From NCBI GenBank assembly GCA_947000775.1, contig CAMQGK010000634.1, forward strand, positions 19,585,501-19,649,500: a stretch of DNA of 64,000 nt, read 5' to 3'. The notes under the pieces were generated by a model, which saw nothing but the letters and a program-made list of their open reading frames with translations, searched no databases and had not been told where the DNA came from. The DNA comes from Pterois miles. Lineage: Eukaryota; Chordata; Actinopteri; Perciformes; Scorpaenidae. Shown here piece by piece: positions 12,881 through 22,899 of this stretch (its first letter is position 1; every line of letters starts with the position of its first letter). The position numbers and the translations under genes are program-made.

Positions 12881-14068
12881 TTAAAGGTCCCTTGAAATGT
12901 GTTTAATGTGGTAACTCCAATACTAAGTCTCATGGCATGTTGTGGTTAAAGGGGAACATAAGATAAGATAAGATAAGATGAACCTTTATTAATCCCCAGA
13001 GGGAAATTCAAGAATTCCAGTATTTTATCTCCATGGCCAAGAAAAGTTGAATCAATATTTGTGAACATGAGCTATATAAACCAGAGAAGTAAGTCTCAGA
13101 TCTTTGAGGTCATAGGGTATAAAGTCTGGAGCCGCTCTATACACAATGAGACGTTTGTTTTATTTTGTGCCTAAATAAACGTTACTCTATTGTAGTGCTG
13201 TCAGTGGTGACACAGAAAATGTTCCCATATAGTCAGATCAATCCTCTGCGTGCTCTCAGTGTTGTCTATAACATATCTCCCCATTCACTGTCTGTGGAGC
13301 AGCTCCACACTTTATACCCAATGTCACAAGTTTGAGTTTTATCACTATCAGAGTTGGTCATATTTACTTATATTGTTGGACCATAAAATTTTGAAAATCA
13401 GCTCCCACTGTTGCATTGTCTGAACCAAACGACTACATGCTTTAATGCAATTTTGATTACATAAATGGGGTGAATGTATTTTCCATCTTTTATATTTCAG
13501 TTAACCAGCAGATAGCAGCCTAAAACAAAGCAAACAATCCTGCTAATGTTGCTAGCTAGCTATTTGGCAAATTAATAGATTATGTCTGTTATATTTCTGT
13601 TTTAATCCCATTAATTCCTGTTAATTCCCATTGAAAGTTTCCACCTTGAATATTCCTGGAATTTTGCAATCCTGGTTGTAACCGTTTCAGCATGAAACAT
13701 CATATTGAGTGGAGGACGACAAACATGGGCACAAGTTTATCCCGGGTGTTGAGTAATTGTGTTTACAGTGGAGAGAGCAGTCAATGTTTTTCCAAGTTAA
13801 CATCTGTAAACAGCTGTGACTCATGTTATTGCTGCCATGTTACCTTAGTAGACCTGCAGGTTTGGAAGAAACAGTTTATCAGATCCCACACAAAATTAAG
13901 ATTACATTCAACTGGATGGAGATCTCTGAATAACCTAAGAATATTTTTGATATAAAAATAAGTAAAATACATTTTAGGATCATATTTGGCACATGATGGA
14001 CTGGGCTAAATACACCCAGTGACAAGTAACAATAAATAAAGCTATTTTTCATTTCAAGGGACCTTTAA
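12881..14068. mobile_element. piggyBac-like MITE with perfect 19-bp inverted ends
   Basis: The left end at 12881..12899 reads TTAAAGGTCCCTTGAAATG and the right end at 14050..14068 is its exact reverse complement. Both ends finish in TTAA. The element is 1,188 bp and carries no transposase ORF. A LINE 3' tail is nested at 12958..13012. The element ends 89 bp downstream of the rnf146 stop codon, so it probably lies in that gene's 3' UTR. Confidence 0.85.
12958..13012 (-). mobile_element. LINE 3'-tail fragment with (CTTAT)n, nested
   Basis: A run of aagat units is followed by gaacctttattaatccccag, the reverse complement of a common fish LINE 3' end. Other copies are at 16336 and 19831. Only the tail remains, inside the 12881..14068 MITE. 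Confidence 0.65.
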
Positions 14069-14157
14069 AGATGCATACTGGTTTTCAAACTTTTTTGCCG
14101 ACCTGATAAAGTTTAAGCACTGTCATCTGTAGAACAGATAGCCCCACCCAGTCGCAG

Positions 14158-15234
14158 TCACACCTCTGTCACAGTGCACTGTCCATCAGGACTACGTGAG
14201 CGGAGACTGAGTGCAGAGCTGGATGGCCCACCCCTTGGAGGCATCCTGGCTGGCTGGCTCTCTCTTAGAGGTCTTTGCCTATGTCTTCGGATTGGTTCTG
14301 CTCTCCCTCTCTCGCACTCCCTTTCCTCCTCACTCTCACTGCTGTCGGATGCATACTCGTACGTTTGTAGCTCATCGTCTCCTTCCACCTCTTCACCACC
14401 TGGCTGGCTGATTAGGAGCTGGGAGAAAGACTCTTCCACACTTGAGGGTGAGGGAGGAGGGAGGGAGGGACTGCTAAGATGGCGCCCCAGGAGTGTTGGA
14501 GGTCTAACAGGGGGAAGAGATGCCATAATGCCAAAGAATGAAGATTGTGATTGGCCATCAGTGTCCGATCCATCAGCTGAGCTGACACGTTCTCTTGCAG
14601 CTGGGGTGACAACTGGTACAGCAGGAATGGCTGCAGGTTCGGGGTCTAACCTCAGTCCTGCAACTCCCTTCTTGGGGATATCTACGATGTCCCGCTTTAT
14701 CTTGCGTCTACGGCCATGCTCATTCCGGCGATACTGAACCATGTTCTCCAGGTCGGCCACATAAAGAAACCCAGCAATCAGCATCTCTGTGCTCTTCCTG
14801 TCCTTAGCAAAGGCCTCCTCCAGCTCACGGCTGGTCCTCTCATCATACTGCCACCAGCCGTTGCGCCCCTCATAGTACCATGCATAGTCTCCACGGGAAC
14901 TGCCCCCGGTCCCTCCACTTCGACTCACCCCTGCAGCTGCTGCTTTCAGTTCTTCAGGTGAGAGGAGAACCGGCCGCTCGAGGAAGTCCTCCGGGATTTC
15001 TTGACGGCAGAGAGCACAGCGCTTGCTCTGCCAGGAGGCGCCTTTCACACACAGGAAACAGAAGACATGAAAGCACGGGAGGCGTACGGGGTGGATGCAG
15101 CTCTGCAGGCAGATGGCACACTCCGGGGTGGTGGTGGGACTGGAAGAGTCTGTAGCAGCGTCTCCTACTTCCTCTATCAGCTTGGAGGGAGCCAGGGCAT
15201 CCACTGAACAGTCCACTTCTCCACAGCCTGCCAT
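14158..15234 (-). CDS. rnf146: E3 ubiquitin-protein ligase RNF146 (Iduna)
   Basis: This is a 358-residue protein from one coding exon, close to the human length of 359. A C3HC4 RING (PECAICLQ...CFHVFCFLC...CALC) spans about residues 38-77. It is followed by a WWE domain at roughly 93-170 (YAWYYEGRNGWWQYDERTS...). The WWE of RNF146 binds iso-ADP-ribose in poly(ADP-ribose), so the ligase ubiquitinates PARylated substrates such as axin and tankyrase, promoting Wnt signalling. The C-terminal half is acidic/Ser-rich and low-complexity. The ATG at 15234 is one base after a splice acceptor (tttttctctgtag), so the 5' UTR is in an upstream exon. The next gene upstream on this strand is the R-spondin, as in human. 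Antisense ORFs over this region are shadows. Confidence 0.97.
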   Translation of the reverse strand: MAGCGEVDCSVDALAPSKLIEEVGDAATDSSSPTTTPECAICLQSCIHPVRLPCFHVFCFLCVKGASWQSKRCALCRQEIPEDFLERPVLLSPEELKAAAAGVSRSGGTGGSSRGDYAWYYEGRNGWWQYDERTSRELEEAFAKDRKSTEMLIAGFLYVADLENMVQYRRNEHGRRRKIKRDIVDIPKKGVAGLRLDPEPAAIPAVPVVTPAARERVSSADGSDTDGQSQSSFFGIMASLPPVRPPTLLGRHLSSPSLPPPSPSSVEESFSQLLISQPGGEEVEGDDELQTYEYASDSSESEEERECERGRAEPIRRHRQRPLRESQPARMPPRGGPSSSALSLRSRSPDGQCTVTEV

Positions 15235-15868
15235 GCTACAGAGAAAAACACAAGACTATCACAACAGATCTGCCTAGCAATAACTGCATTATATTACATA
15301 ACTGTAACTTGTATACTCTAAATTAAATGAACATGCAATTTGGTGGTTCCCACATGACATGCGCTGCTGTGTTGATAGTTTTGGGAACGCCCTCGCATAC
15401 AGTATACACGCAACATGAAGTTAAGGTTTCTGCTAATACACATACGTGAAATAAAGTTTAAAAATAGCCCTAGTTTAGGAAACATAAATATAACAAAAGG
15501 AACTGATTGGCATCCCTGAATTTGTCTTCATTACTTATGTCAAAGGCCTCTTTTCTGCTGTCCGACAGCTACCCACCCAACCACCTACTGCTAAGCTAGC
15601 TTTAGCAAACTCGCTAAATTGCTAGTTGTACTAGCGCTAATTAAAACTGAAACTTAAATTCCTAAGCCTTAGAGGCTCCTCCATGTATGTTAAGTAACAC
15701 TATAGCTAAGACACTGTGAAGTTAATGCCAAGCTGACATTCACCTAGACAACATTAGGCTAACGTTATCTCGACAGCTGCTATAGCATATGTAGTTAGCA
15801 TGTTAGCTGTCGGTGTGCTTCCTGGCTATTTAATCATTATACTAATATAATTATATTAATACACTTAC

Positions 15869-15990
15869 CTGTGCACTGGGATACCTCTAGAAGTGTCCTC
15901 AGCAGAAGCGCAGATGGAAAAAACTATAAAGATGCATTTATATTTGGTTGGAAAGTTGTGTACGCCAAGAAATGGCTGCGTTTCTGTCGG
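15869..15990 (-). promoter_or_regulatory. rnf146 5' UTR exon and promoter region (approximate outer limit)
   Basis: A good donor (AG|GTAAGTGT, exon ending at 15869) pairs with the acceptor just before the rnf146 start at 15234, implying a 5' UTR intron of about 630 bp. The transcription start cannot be fixed from sequence; the outer limit given is a guess. Confidence 0.45.
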
Positions 15991-16286
15991 AGTATTGTTC
16001 CTGCCAAACCCCACTGACTTCAGTGCTCCTGGATCGGTTTAAAAGCCTTTGTAAAGCCAACACATGTTTTGTAGATCTACTGCGGCTGCGCACTGTGACG
16101 TTACGTACCGTGCGTCAGCTATCATTTTAACGGGAGGGACACACTATTATACGGGGAACAGACTTCAACATAACACCTGTTCTACACAAGTTTCACTCAT
16201 TTTCTGAGTGAAGCAGATGTTCCTTTTTTTTCTAAGTAGACATTTTTGTTTTGGTATTCATCATCACAGCCTGTATGGAAGTCAAT

Positions 16287-16289
<3 letters not shown>

Positions 16290-16335
<46 letters not shown>
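16290..16335. repeat. (TA)n microsatellite
   Basis: A pure TA run of about 46 bases directly abuts a LINE 3' tail. The overlapping ORF that reads IYIYIY is an artefact of this repeat. Confidence 0.95.
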
Positions 16336-16338
<3 letters not shown>

Positions 16339-16381
16339 AATTTCCCCACTGTGGGACTAATAAAGGAATATCTTATCTTAT
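16336..16381 (+). mobile_element. LINE 3'-tail fragment with (CTTAT)n
   Basis: The sequence gaatttccccactgtgggac, then taataaagg and repeated tctta, is the standard fish LINE 3' end (same family as 12958 and 19831). Confidence 0.65.
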
Positions 16382-16472
16382 ATCAATTAATTATATTGTT
16401 GTGGTGTCATTTTTGTATATATTGATAATTTTGTTGTATAATAACCAATCTAAATACAAAAAAGCAAAATCC

Positions 16473-16789
16473 ATCCATATTCAACCACTTATCACGTTAG
16501 GGGTCTTGAGGGGCTGGAGCTGATCCCAGCTGGCATTGGGTGAGGGCAGGGTACACCCTGGTCGCCAGTCCATCGCAGGGCTGACACCATTCACGCTCAC
16601 ATTCACACCTACAGGCAATTTAGAGTCATCAATTAACCTGCATGTCTTTGGACTGTGGGAGGAAGCAGTATCACCTGGAGAAAACCCATGCAAACACGGG
16701 GAGAACATGCAAACTCCACACAGAAGGGCCCCAAGCCGGATTCGAACCTGTGACCCTCAGTGTTAACCACAGCACCACCATGCAGCCCC
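16473..16789 (-). mobile_element. Common teleost interspersed repeat, tRNA-like head
   Basis: Read on the minus strand it starts with a short G-rich head, then tRNA-like text with a box-B-like GGTTCGAATCCGG, then the widely dispersed fish repeat text (gtttgcatgttctccccgtg, ...cctgcgatggactggcgacc) and ends in a gatggat-type tail at the low-coordinate side. I know it from many fish genomes. It has no coding capacity. ORFs at 16481-17001 arise from it. Confidence 0.75.
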
Positions 16790-17211
16790 AAAAAAGCAAA
16801 ACATTACTCCTAATGAACTATTGTTCATTTGCTATATATGTTTTTGTTTTTACATATATAGTAATACTTTTTTTCATTTATTTCATACAAATTCACATTG
16901 TATTAACATGTGGTAGTCTAATCATTATGATGAGTGATAGTAAAGTGATACATGATATTGTGTTGGTGACGATGGGTGGGACAGACATGGCTATTATATG
17001 ATTATATTCTTGTGGTTTTATTAGTTGTATTGTTTACTGTTTTATTTTCTTCATTCTGTGTGATGTAACTTGTGTTAGAAAAGCAATAAAAAATGAACAA
17101 CATTTAGTAGCAGTACATTTTAGTAGCAGGACCCTGAAACCAAAGCAGCTCAAAGGAATTCAGCCATCATTGGTGTGCAGGCGTCCTCAAAAAGTTGCCA
17201 TAAGACATAAA

Positions 17212-17495
17212 CCTGGGCAGTGGTGGCCTAAAGGTTAGAGCGAGCTTATGACCAGAGGGACCTCTGTTCAATCCCCCAGACAGGCAGCATAACTTCTGGA
17301 TGGGGAAAGTAAAGAGGCAGCGCTTACACCTCCCTCATTACCACCACTGAGGTGCCCTTGAGCAAAGCCCTTATCCCCAACTGCCCCTGTGGAGCTGCTC
17401 AGTGCCAGCCAACAGATCAGACTGTGGTTATAATGAGCAGCCTCCGGGTGTGAATGTGATCAGGGCGTTCCTGAAAAAGAGAGCATTACTCTTGG
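17212..17495 (+). mobile_element. tRNA-derived SINE
   Basis: The 5' part has a box-A-like TGGCCTAAAGGTTAGAG and a box-B-like TGTTCAATCCCC, about 40 bases apart, as in tRNA-derived SINEs. The body contains the fish SINE phrase gtgcccttgagcaaagccct. Fragments of a related sequence are at 26245..26415 (opposite strand) and 39643..39745. Confidence 0.7.
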
Positions 17496-17551
17496 TGTAC
17501 CTCAGTGTTGAATTTATAGGTATACAAGACCTGTATAAAACATCCATCCCT

Positions 17552-17557
17552 TTTATT
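17552..17557 (-). terminator. Probable rspo3 poly(A) signal
   Basis: AATAAA on the minus strand, about 175 bases downstream of the R-spondin stop codon. Confidence 0.4.
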
Positions 17558-17731
17558 AATTTCTGCTGAAATATTTAGAGAAATTAGTTTTATTTGAGAT
17601 GAACACATCTTTACATCTTTCAAAATTTACAATAGTTTAAGCAGCCAATGTAAAATGTGCCATAACAAGTTGAATACCTCTGTAATGTGAATAAATAGTC
17701 TATAAGGGGCTCTCAGTCAACTTGTTACAAC

Positions 17732-20700
17732 CTACTTTGGTCTCTTTTTGGTGACACACTTCCTGATCTCTGACACGTGCGGGCAGGGGTCACCGTAGAC
17801 GCTCGGAGACCGCACAACATGTCGGTTACGTGTCTCCTGTCCCCTCCCGTAGGCCCTCACGCTCCTTTTCCGAACACACGGACCCCAGCCTGTCCATCCC
17901 CCGACCTCACAGTGCACTATGAGGACAGAGATGATGGCGATGAGAAAGATACTCTGAGATGAAAAGGTAAGACAGTGTATTGGACAACCTCAACTGTGTG
18001 GAAAAAAAGGTGGAGGAAGTGAATTTCTCTAACCTTGGGGAATGCATTGCATAAGCTGCACATCGGGCTCAAATCCCCTCGGGCAGGTGAGATGGCACTG
18101 ACCGTGGAGAGAGTACAGGTCAGCTCTACACCTCACACACATGTTCCTCCTCACACACACCTCGCAGCCTGTAGAGCACTCTGAGACAGCGGGACACAAA
18201 CGTCTCATGTTGTAATCATGGACCACCGTTGCATGCATACTGTACACACAGCCTTCGTGAGTCACATGGCGGACGGGGCCTCACCTGTGCATTCTCGCAG
18301 TGCTGTGTTTGCCGTCAGCCCATTTGGACAGCTGTTTTCACATTTGCCCCGGAACAGGAAGTGACCCGGGTGACAATGTGTGCAGAAATTTTCACTGAAA
18401 CAGGAAGCGCAGTCGTCCTTGCACCCTGCAGGCCAGTGGAAATCAACATTGGTCAGCATACAGTGACAGTGTTTTTTCTCTCCACATTGAGTCAGAGTTG
18501 TTGACTGAAAGAGGACCTATTATGCTCATTTTCAGGTTCATACTTACCATGCTTTACTGTTCAAAAAATGCTTTACTTTTCCAATAGCGGCCCTCATTTT
18601 GCAGACCTTTTACATGCACTAAAACCTATCAGGGTTCCTACACATTTCCAATTCAAAATTCCATACTTATCCCAAACTCAGATTTCAGATCTGAGGTAGA
18701 TTTTTTAGACCATATTTGACTTTGTGACTCAGGAAGGATGCTGTGACAAGATTTTACATTCGGAATCGTTAACCAATCAGGCTTAGTATTTGGGATTGTC
18801 AAGCCAGCCCCTCAGAAAACGTTCATTGTGGATGCTCCGTCCACAGACCTATGCACAAAGTCTGACGATGTTCTACGCTCAAACACAGCTTATTATACCA
18901 CCCCTCTATTACACTGGGACAGAAATCCATCCAGAGACCTTTTATGCGAGTGCCCATATGATGCGAACAGAAGAATTTTGAGCAGTAATTTTAACACTGA
19001 TGCAGTTTTGTGGTAAAAAAAAAAAAAAAAAAATAATCTGATGGTGCTGAAGACCTTCCAGACACTTTATAGTGACGCCTCCTTAGTCTATCAGCACGCC
19101 ACAATGGCACTGAACCAAAACAAGACCGCCCAGGCAAGCTGAGGTGAGCTGGAACACTAGTCACAGTTTGTCACGTTCACGATGTAAATGACGTATCCCC
19201 CCGTCAAACGATTGTCCCAGTCTGACAGGCATTGTTCTGCTCTGTGCTGTCTGCATGCAGTTACTGCTATTAGTTGCTTTTTATTATCATATCATTATTC
19301 AGGGTATCTGCAGGTTTCAACAAGTCAACAACACCTTTTTAAGACCATTATGGATGCAATTTAAGACCAATTTCACATCCATTTAAGACAAATATGAATG
19401 CAATTTAAGACCTTCTGCTCCGATAAACTCTATCCAAGGAGCACAGCTTTTCCCTTTTTGTTCTGGATGACAGTTTTCTGAAAGCGTGCACAAAAACCAA
19501 AACAAAAGAGCAAGATAGTGCATTTCTTTAGAAATGAAAGTAACGTTAATTAATTTTTAAGGCCTGACAAAATTGGGTTTAAGACACTTTCTGAGATTTT
19601 AAGACTTCTGGGAGCCTTTAACTCCAGTTATTGGATTTTACACTTTAAGACAATGCAGGAACCCCTGTTATTGCTATTTTGCACCTTCGGAGTGGCAGCA
19701 CGTCTTAGCAGCTCTCTCTCTGTTTACACTGTCTTTTTTTTCATAACTTTTGGTAACTTTCTCCTTCATTGCACCTTCTCTTTTAATTTTACTTATTGTA
19801 TTCATCTGTACTGTTGTTGCTGCTACTATGACACCCGAATTTCCCTCCGGGGATTAATAAAGGTTCATCTTATCTTATCTTATAATGAACAGTTGGCCCA
19901 CATTTTGCCATCAAAGTACCGCCCTGTGCAATTGCCTAGATCGCCTATATGGACGCGCCAGCCCTAGCATGACATATAGGCGTAGAGGCAGCTCTGCATA
20001 GAAGTGCGCATTCAGTCGCATGCCGTAACCTACTTCTTGCTTTGCTTTCGACAACATCGAGCTCGCTCTGGCCCACGCTCTCTGACACAGCAGTAAACAT
20101 TTAGAAATTCTGAATTTTATATTTTTGAAAACAGAACAGGGGCAATAGTGTGGAAACATGTTTTTTTTATAGTCTCTTTTCTTTTTTCCATAATTATGAA
20201 GGCCTGGAAATTACTAAAATCAAATTCAATACTTGTCCGTACTGCGTAAGAATCCTGAACTACTCTATATAGCACACTAAAGGAAAGGGGAAAGGCACAA
20301 AAGCACCCTAGGTCCTCTTTAAACATTATTCCTATTGGTACTTACTGGCGCAGGTGCTGATGTGTGGAGAGCGCATGCCGTAGTGACCCCGGGGACAAGA
20401 GGACAGACAGGTGCCTCTCTGCCGCATCCCGTCCAGCTCCAAGTGGAAGAAGAGGCGAGGTTTGCAGGACAGACAGCCGTTGAGGGCAGAGCATGTCGCA
20501 CAACCTGCTGGACACAGTCTGCTCACGGAGGAGCTGCCTGTGGATAAAAGGGACACGAGATGTGTGTCCGACTCCAAAAACACTGAGCTTTATAGTCCTG
20601 TGCTCGTGCAAATGAAATAGAATAAAGTAGCCTACTCTGTGATCCATTAACAGTTTTTAACTTACCAATATACAGATCCAAGCTTACAAATTCATAGCGT

Positions 20701-20979
20701 GCAAGTGGGTGAAACTAATGGAAATCTATGACCACATTGTTCTCTGAAAGCTGAAAGAACAAATTTATTGTCTCCATATGTAGTGTCTGTCTACTGTTTT
20801 ATTATCTCCCACTGGAAAACTGGGCAAAGATTAGGCGCATTTCGCAGGAGCCATGTCTAACAACAGTATTAAGAGAGATGAAGATGGCAAGTCATGCATG
20901 AATACTTACGTCTTGTGTTATCTAGGCCTTTTGTGAGATTCATGAAGTGCAGAATCCAAATTAACGATAAAATCCGCAT
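17732..20979 (-). CDS. rspo3: R-spondin (rspo3 by synteny), secreted Wnt agonist, five coding exons
   Basis: Exons on the minus strand: 20910..20979, 20346..20537, 18285..18425, 18034..18180 and 17732..17916. Every junction is phase 1 with GT-AG sites. The total is 735 bp, 244 residues. Exon 1 encodes a signal peptide (MRILSLIWILHFMNLTKG); an in-frame TGA nine bases upstream fixes the start. Exon 2 is furin-like repeat FU1 (about residues 31-86), exon 3 is FU2 (89-133), exon 4 is a further repeat with the same Cys spacing (136-181), and exon 5 is a TSP1 domain (from 185; WTGWGPC). R-spondins bind LGR4-6 through FU2 and ZNRF3/RNF43 through FU1, raising Frizzled levels. Oddities: extra repeat, Leu58 where RSPOs have the ZNRF3-contact Arg, two TSP1 cysteines missing, and a stop right after TSP1 so no basic tail. 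RNF146 next door supports rspo3; a diverged paralogue is possible. Confidence 0.9.
18034..18180 (-). CDS. rspo3: Extra furin-like exon of the R-spondin (third repeat)
   Basis: This is a symmetrical phase-1/phase-1 exon of 147 bp. The acceptor is cccgctgtctcag and the donor AAG|GTTAGA. Its cysteine pattern, C-x3-C-x2-C-x5-C-x2-C-x10-C-x3-C-x12-C, is identical to the FU2 exon at 18285..18425, so it looks like a duplicate of that exon. The two LGR-contact Phe positions of FU2 (CF and NFC) are Val144 and Met148 here, so it probably does not bind LGR receptors the same way. Skipping it would keep the reading frame. Confidence 0.8.
18506..20322. mobile_element. Possible TTAA-type element in the rspo3 intron
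   Basis: The left end CTGAAAGAGGACCT (from 18505) and the right end AGGTCCTCTTTAA (to 20322) are inverted repeats, with TTAA intact only on the right. The element would be about 1.8 kb, fill most of the intron between the FU1 and FU2 exons, and contain nested repeats, including a poly(A) run near 19015 and a LINE tail at 19831. The short inverted ends make this tentative. Confidence 0.4.
19831..19884 (+). mobile_element. LINE 3'-tail fragment with (CTTAT)n
   Basis: The sequence cgaatttccctccggggatt, then aataaagg and repeated atctt, is the same 3' end as at 16336. It lies in an rspo3 intron. Confidence 0.65.
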
Positions 20980-22573
20980 TTTCCTTCACAGTCCTTCAGT
21001 ACGGCATCGATCCAGTCAGCAGAGACACCTTGCATCACATCCCAAATCCTGGGATGTATGTTTCAGTAAAAAAAAAAAAAGTGTGAATTTCTCGACAAAA
21101 TTCATTCGAAAGGACCCATGTAGAGGCTCCAGCCTGGGTGAGAGAGCGGTGGAGGGAAGAGTTCGGCTAAATGTTTTCTCAAAGACAAATCCCATGTGCA
21201 TTCCATGAGATCACTCACGCCGGCAGAATGCCACGAAGAACGCAAACAGAGGAGAAACCATCATATGATAGTCGCAACTCAGATCTAATGGAGATCTGTG
21301 GGTTCGTCTCTGCTGCCCCCCCCCCACCCGCACACACTTCCTACCTCCCCTCCTGTGTTACCCGTCCTTCAAGACCCTCCTCCATCATCACATCAAACAG
21401 GGTCTCCTCACACAAATGGAATAATACTGTGATTTGATGAAACCTGTCACATTTATTAGTGAAATGATATTTCTGTTGTTTAAAGCCCCCCCACACACTC
21501 AAAAACGTGCTTCGTTTATTGTTACTTCACTCAGATGTTTGACCTTCACTTTGCAGCGTTTGCCAAAATGCTGTTTTCACATTCAGCTGCTGGAAGAGTT
21601 TATCTGCGCTCACTTTAAATCTGAGTTTAAGACATGTACGTACAAGCGTGACTTTGTGACATCACAACTGGAAGTCAATGGCAGTCCAATAAGCAACTTG
21701 CACAAGTGTGACATAGAAATTTGCAGCATGTGCGTAATGACAATTGACTTTTCAGTGATGTAGAAGACATTCTGTGTCCAGACGTTAGTTATTTTTAACA
21801 TTTGAAATGAATATTTACATATTCAGGTGCTGTTTTTTTATTGAGGGAGAAAGAGTACATTTGTTCTAACGAGGTAAATTATTTGAGTGAAGGAAACAGT
21901 ATTATACAAAAACATCATTCAAAAGAGAGAATTATATATATTTTGTGAATCACCGATGGCCCAATGGGACAATATCATCACCATACAATCTGCAATTTTA
22001 AACATTTTGCGATATGCTGTATATTGGGATGATATATTGCAATTTATTAACTTTTTTCAGCCACAAATGCACTTTGTCACCATCTGATTTATCTAATTAG
22101 ATTTCATTCCGTTTATCTGAGTTTTCATTCACATCTTGAGGTCAGAGGTCAAGGGGCCCCTCTAAACATGGTCATACCAGTATTGCCTTACCAAAATTAA
22201 GCGCAACTTTGTAGCGTCATTTAACATTTTCCCGACAAGCTAACATGATATGACTTAGGTTTTCTAGTTTCACATGATACGGGTATCTTGCTTTAGGACA
22301 GAGCCCACTACAACCAAAAGACAGAATAGCAACCAGGCCCGCCGTCGGACTGTTAAAAGGTTATCAATACTTGACGTCTGTGTATCAATACAATATTACC
22401 ATGCAAAACAAAAAAAGATGTTTTTCCCCACCTCTACTTAAAAGATGTCTGATCTTAAATATTTTTGAAAATGCTGGATTGTTGCTCACAATTCTCATGA
22501 AATCCAATGATATTTTGAGCAGATTTGAATCTACATCATCTAGTGAACTACACTGCTTTTCAAGACACTTTTT

Positions 22574-22884
22574 TAGAGCTGCAACATTTAATCGATTAGT
22601 TATGAACTTTTACATAATCAGCAACTATTTGATAATCGATTAATCGGTTTGAGTATTTTTTATAAGAAAAAAAGTCAAATTATCTGATTCCAGCTCCATC
22701 AACGTGAATATTTTCTAGTTTCTTTACTCCCCTATGACAGTAAACTATCTTTGAGTTGTGGACATTTGAGGATGTCATTTTTCATAAATTTCTGACATTC
22801 TATAGACCAAACAACTAATCAATTAATCAAGAAAATAATCAACACATGAATTAACAATGATAATAATCATTAGTTGCAGCCCTA
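22574..22884. mobile_element. hAT-like MITE, AGGGCTGCAACTAAT family
   Basis: The left end tagagctgcaac and the right end gttgcagcccta are inverted repeats around AT-rich sequence full of aatcgatta-type motifs. Flanks cacttttt and cactgttt match at 7 of 8 bases, fitting an aged 8-bp target duplication. A related right-end fragment lies near 45960-46003. Confidence 0.65.
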
Positions 22885-22899
22885 CACTGTTTTGTGCTA

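Noticed and set aside
14174..14737. 187-codon plus-strand ORF opposite rnf146
   Set aside because: It is the antisense of the low-complexity Ser/acid-rich part of rnf146 and has no domain of its own.
16251..16523. 90-codon ORF with an IYIYIY run
   Set aside because: It is created by a (TA)n run and a LINE tail.
17212..17260. tRNA gene
   Set aside because: Box A and box B are present, but the sequence continues as a dispersed SINE and does not fold to a plausible full tRNA cloverleaf by eye.
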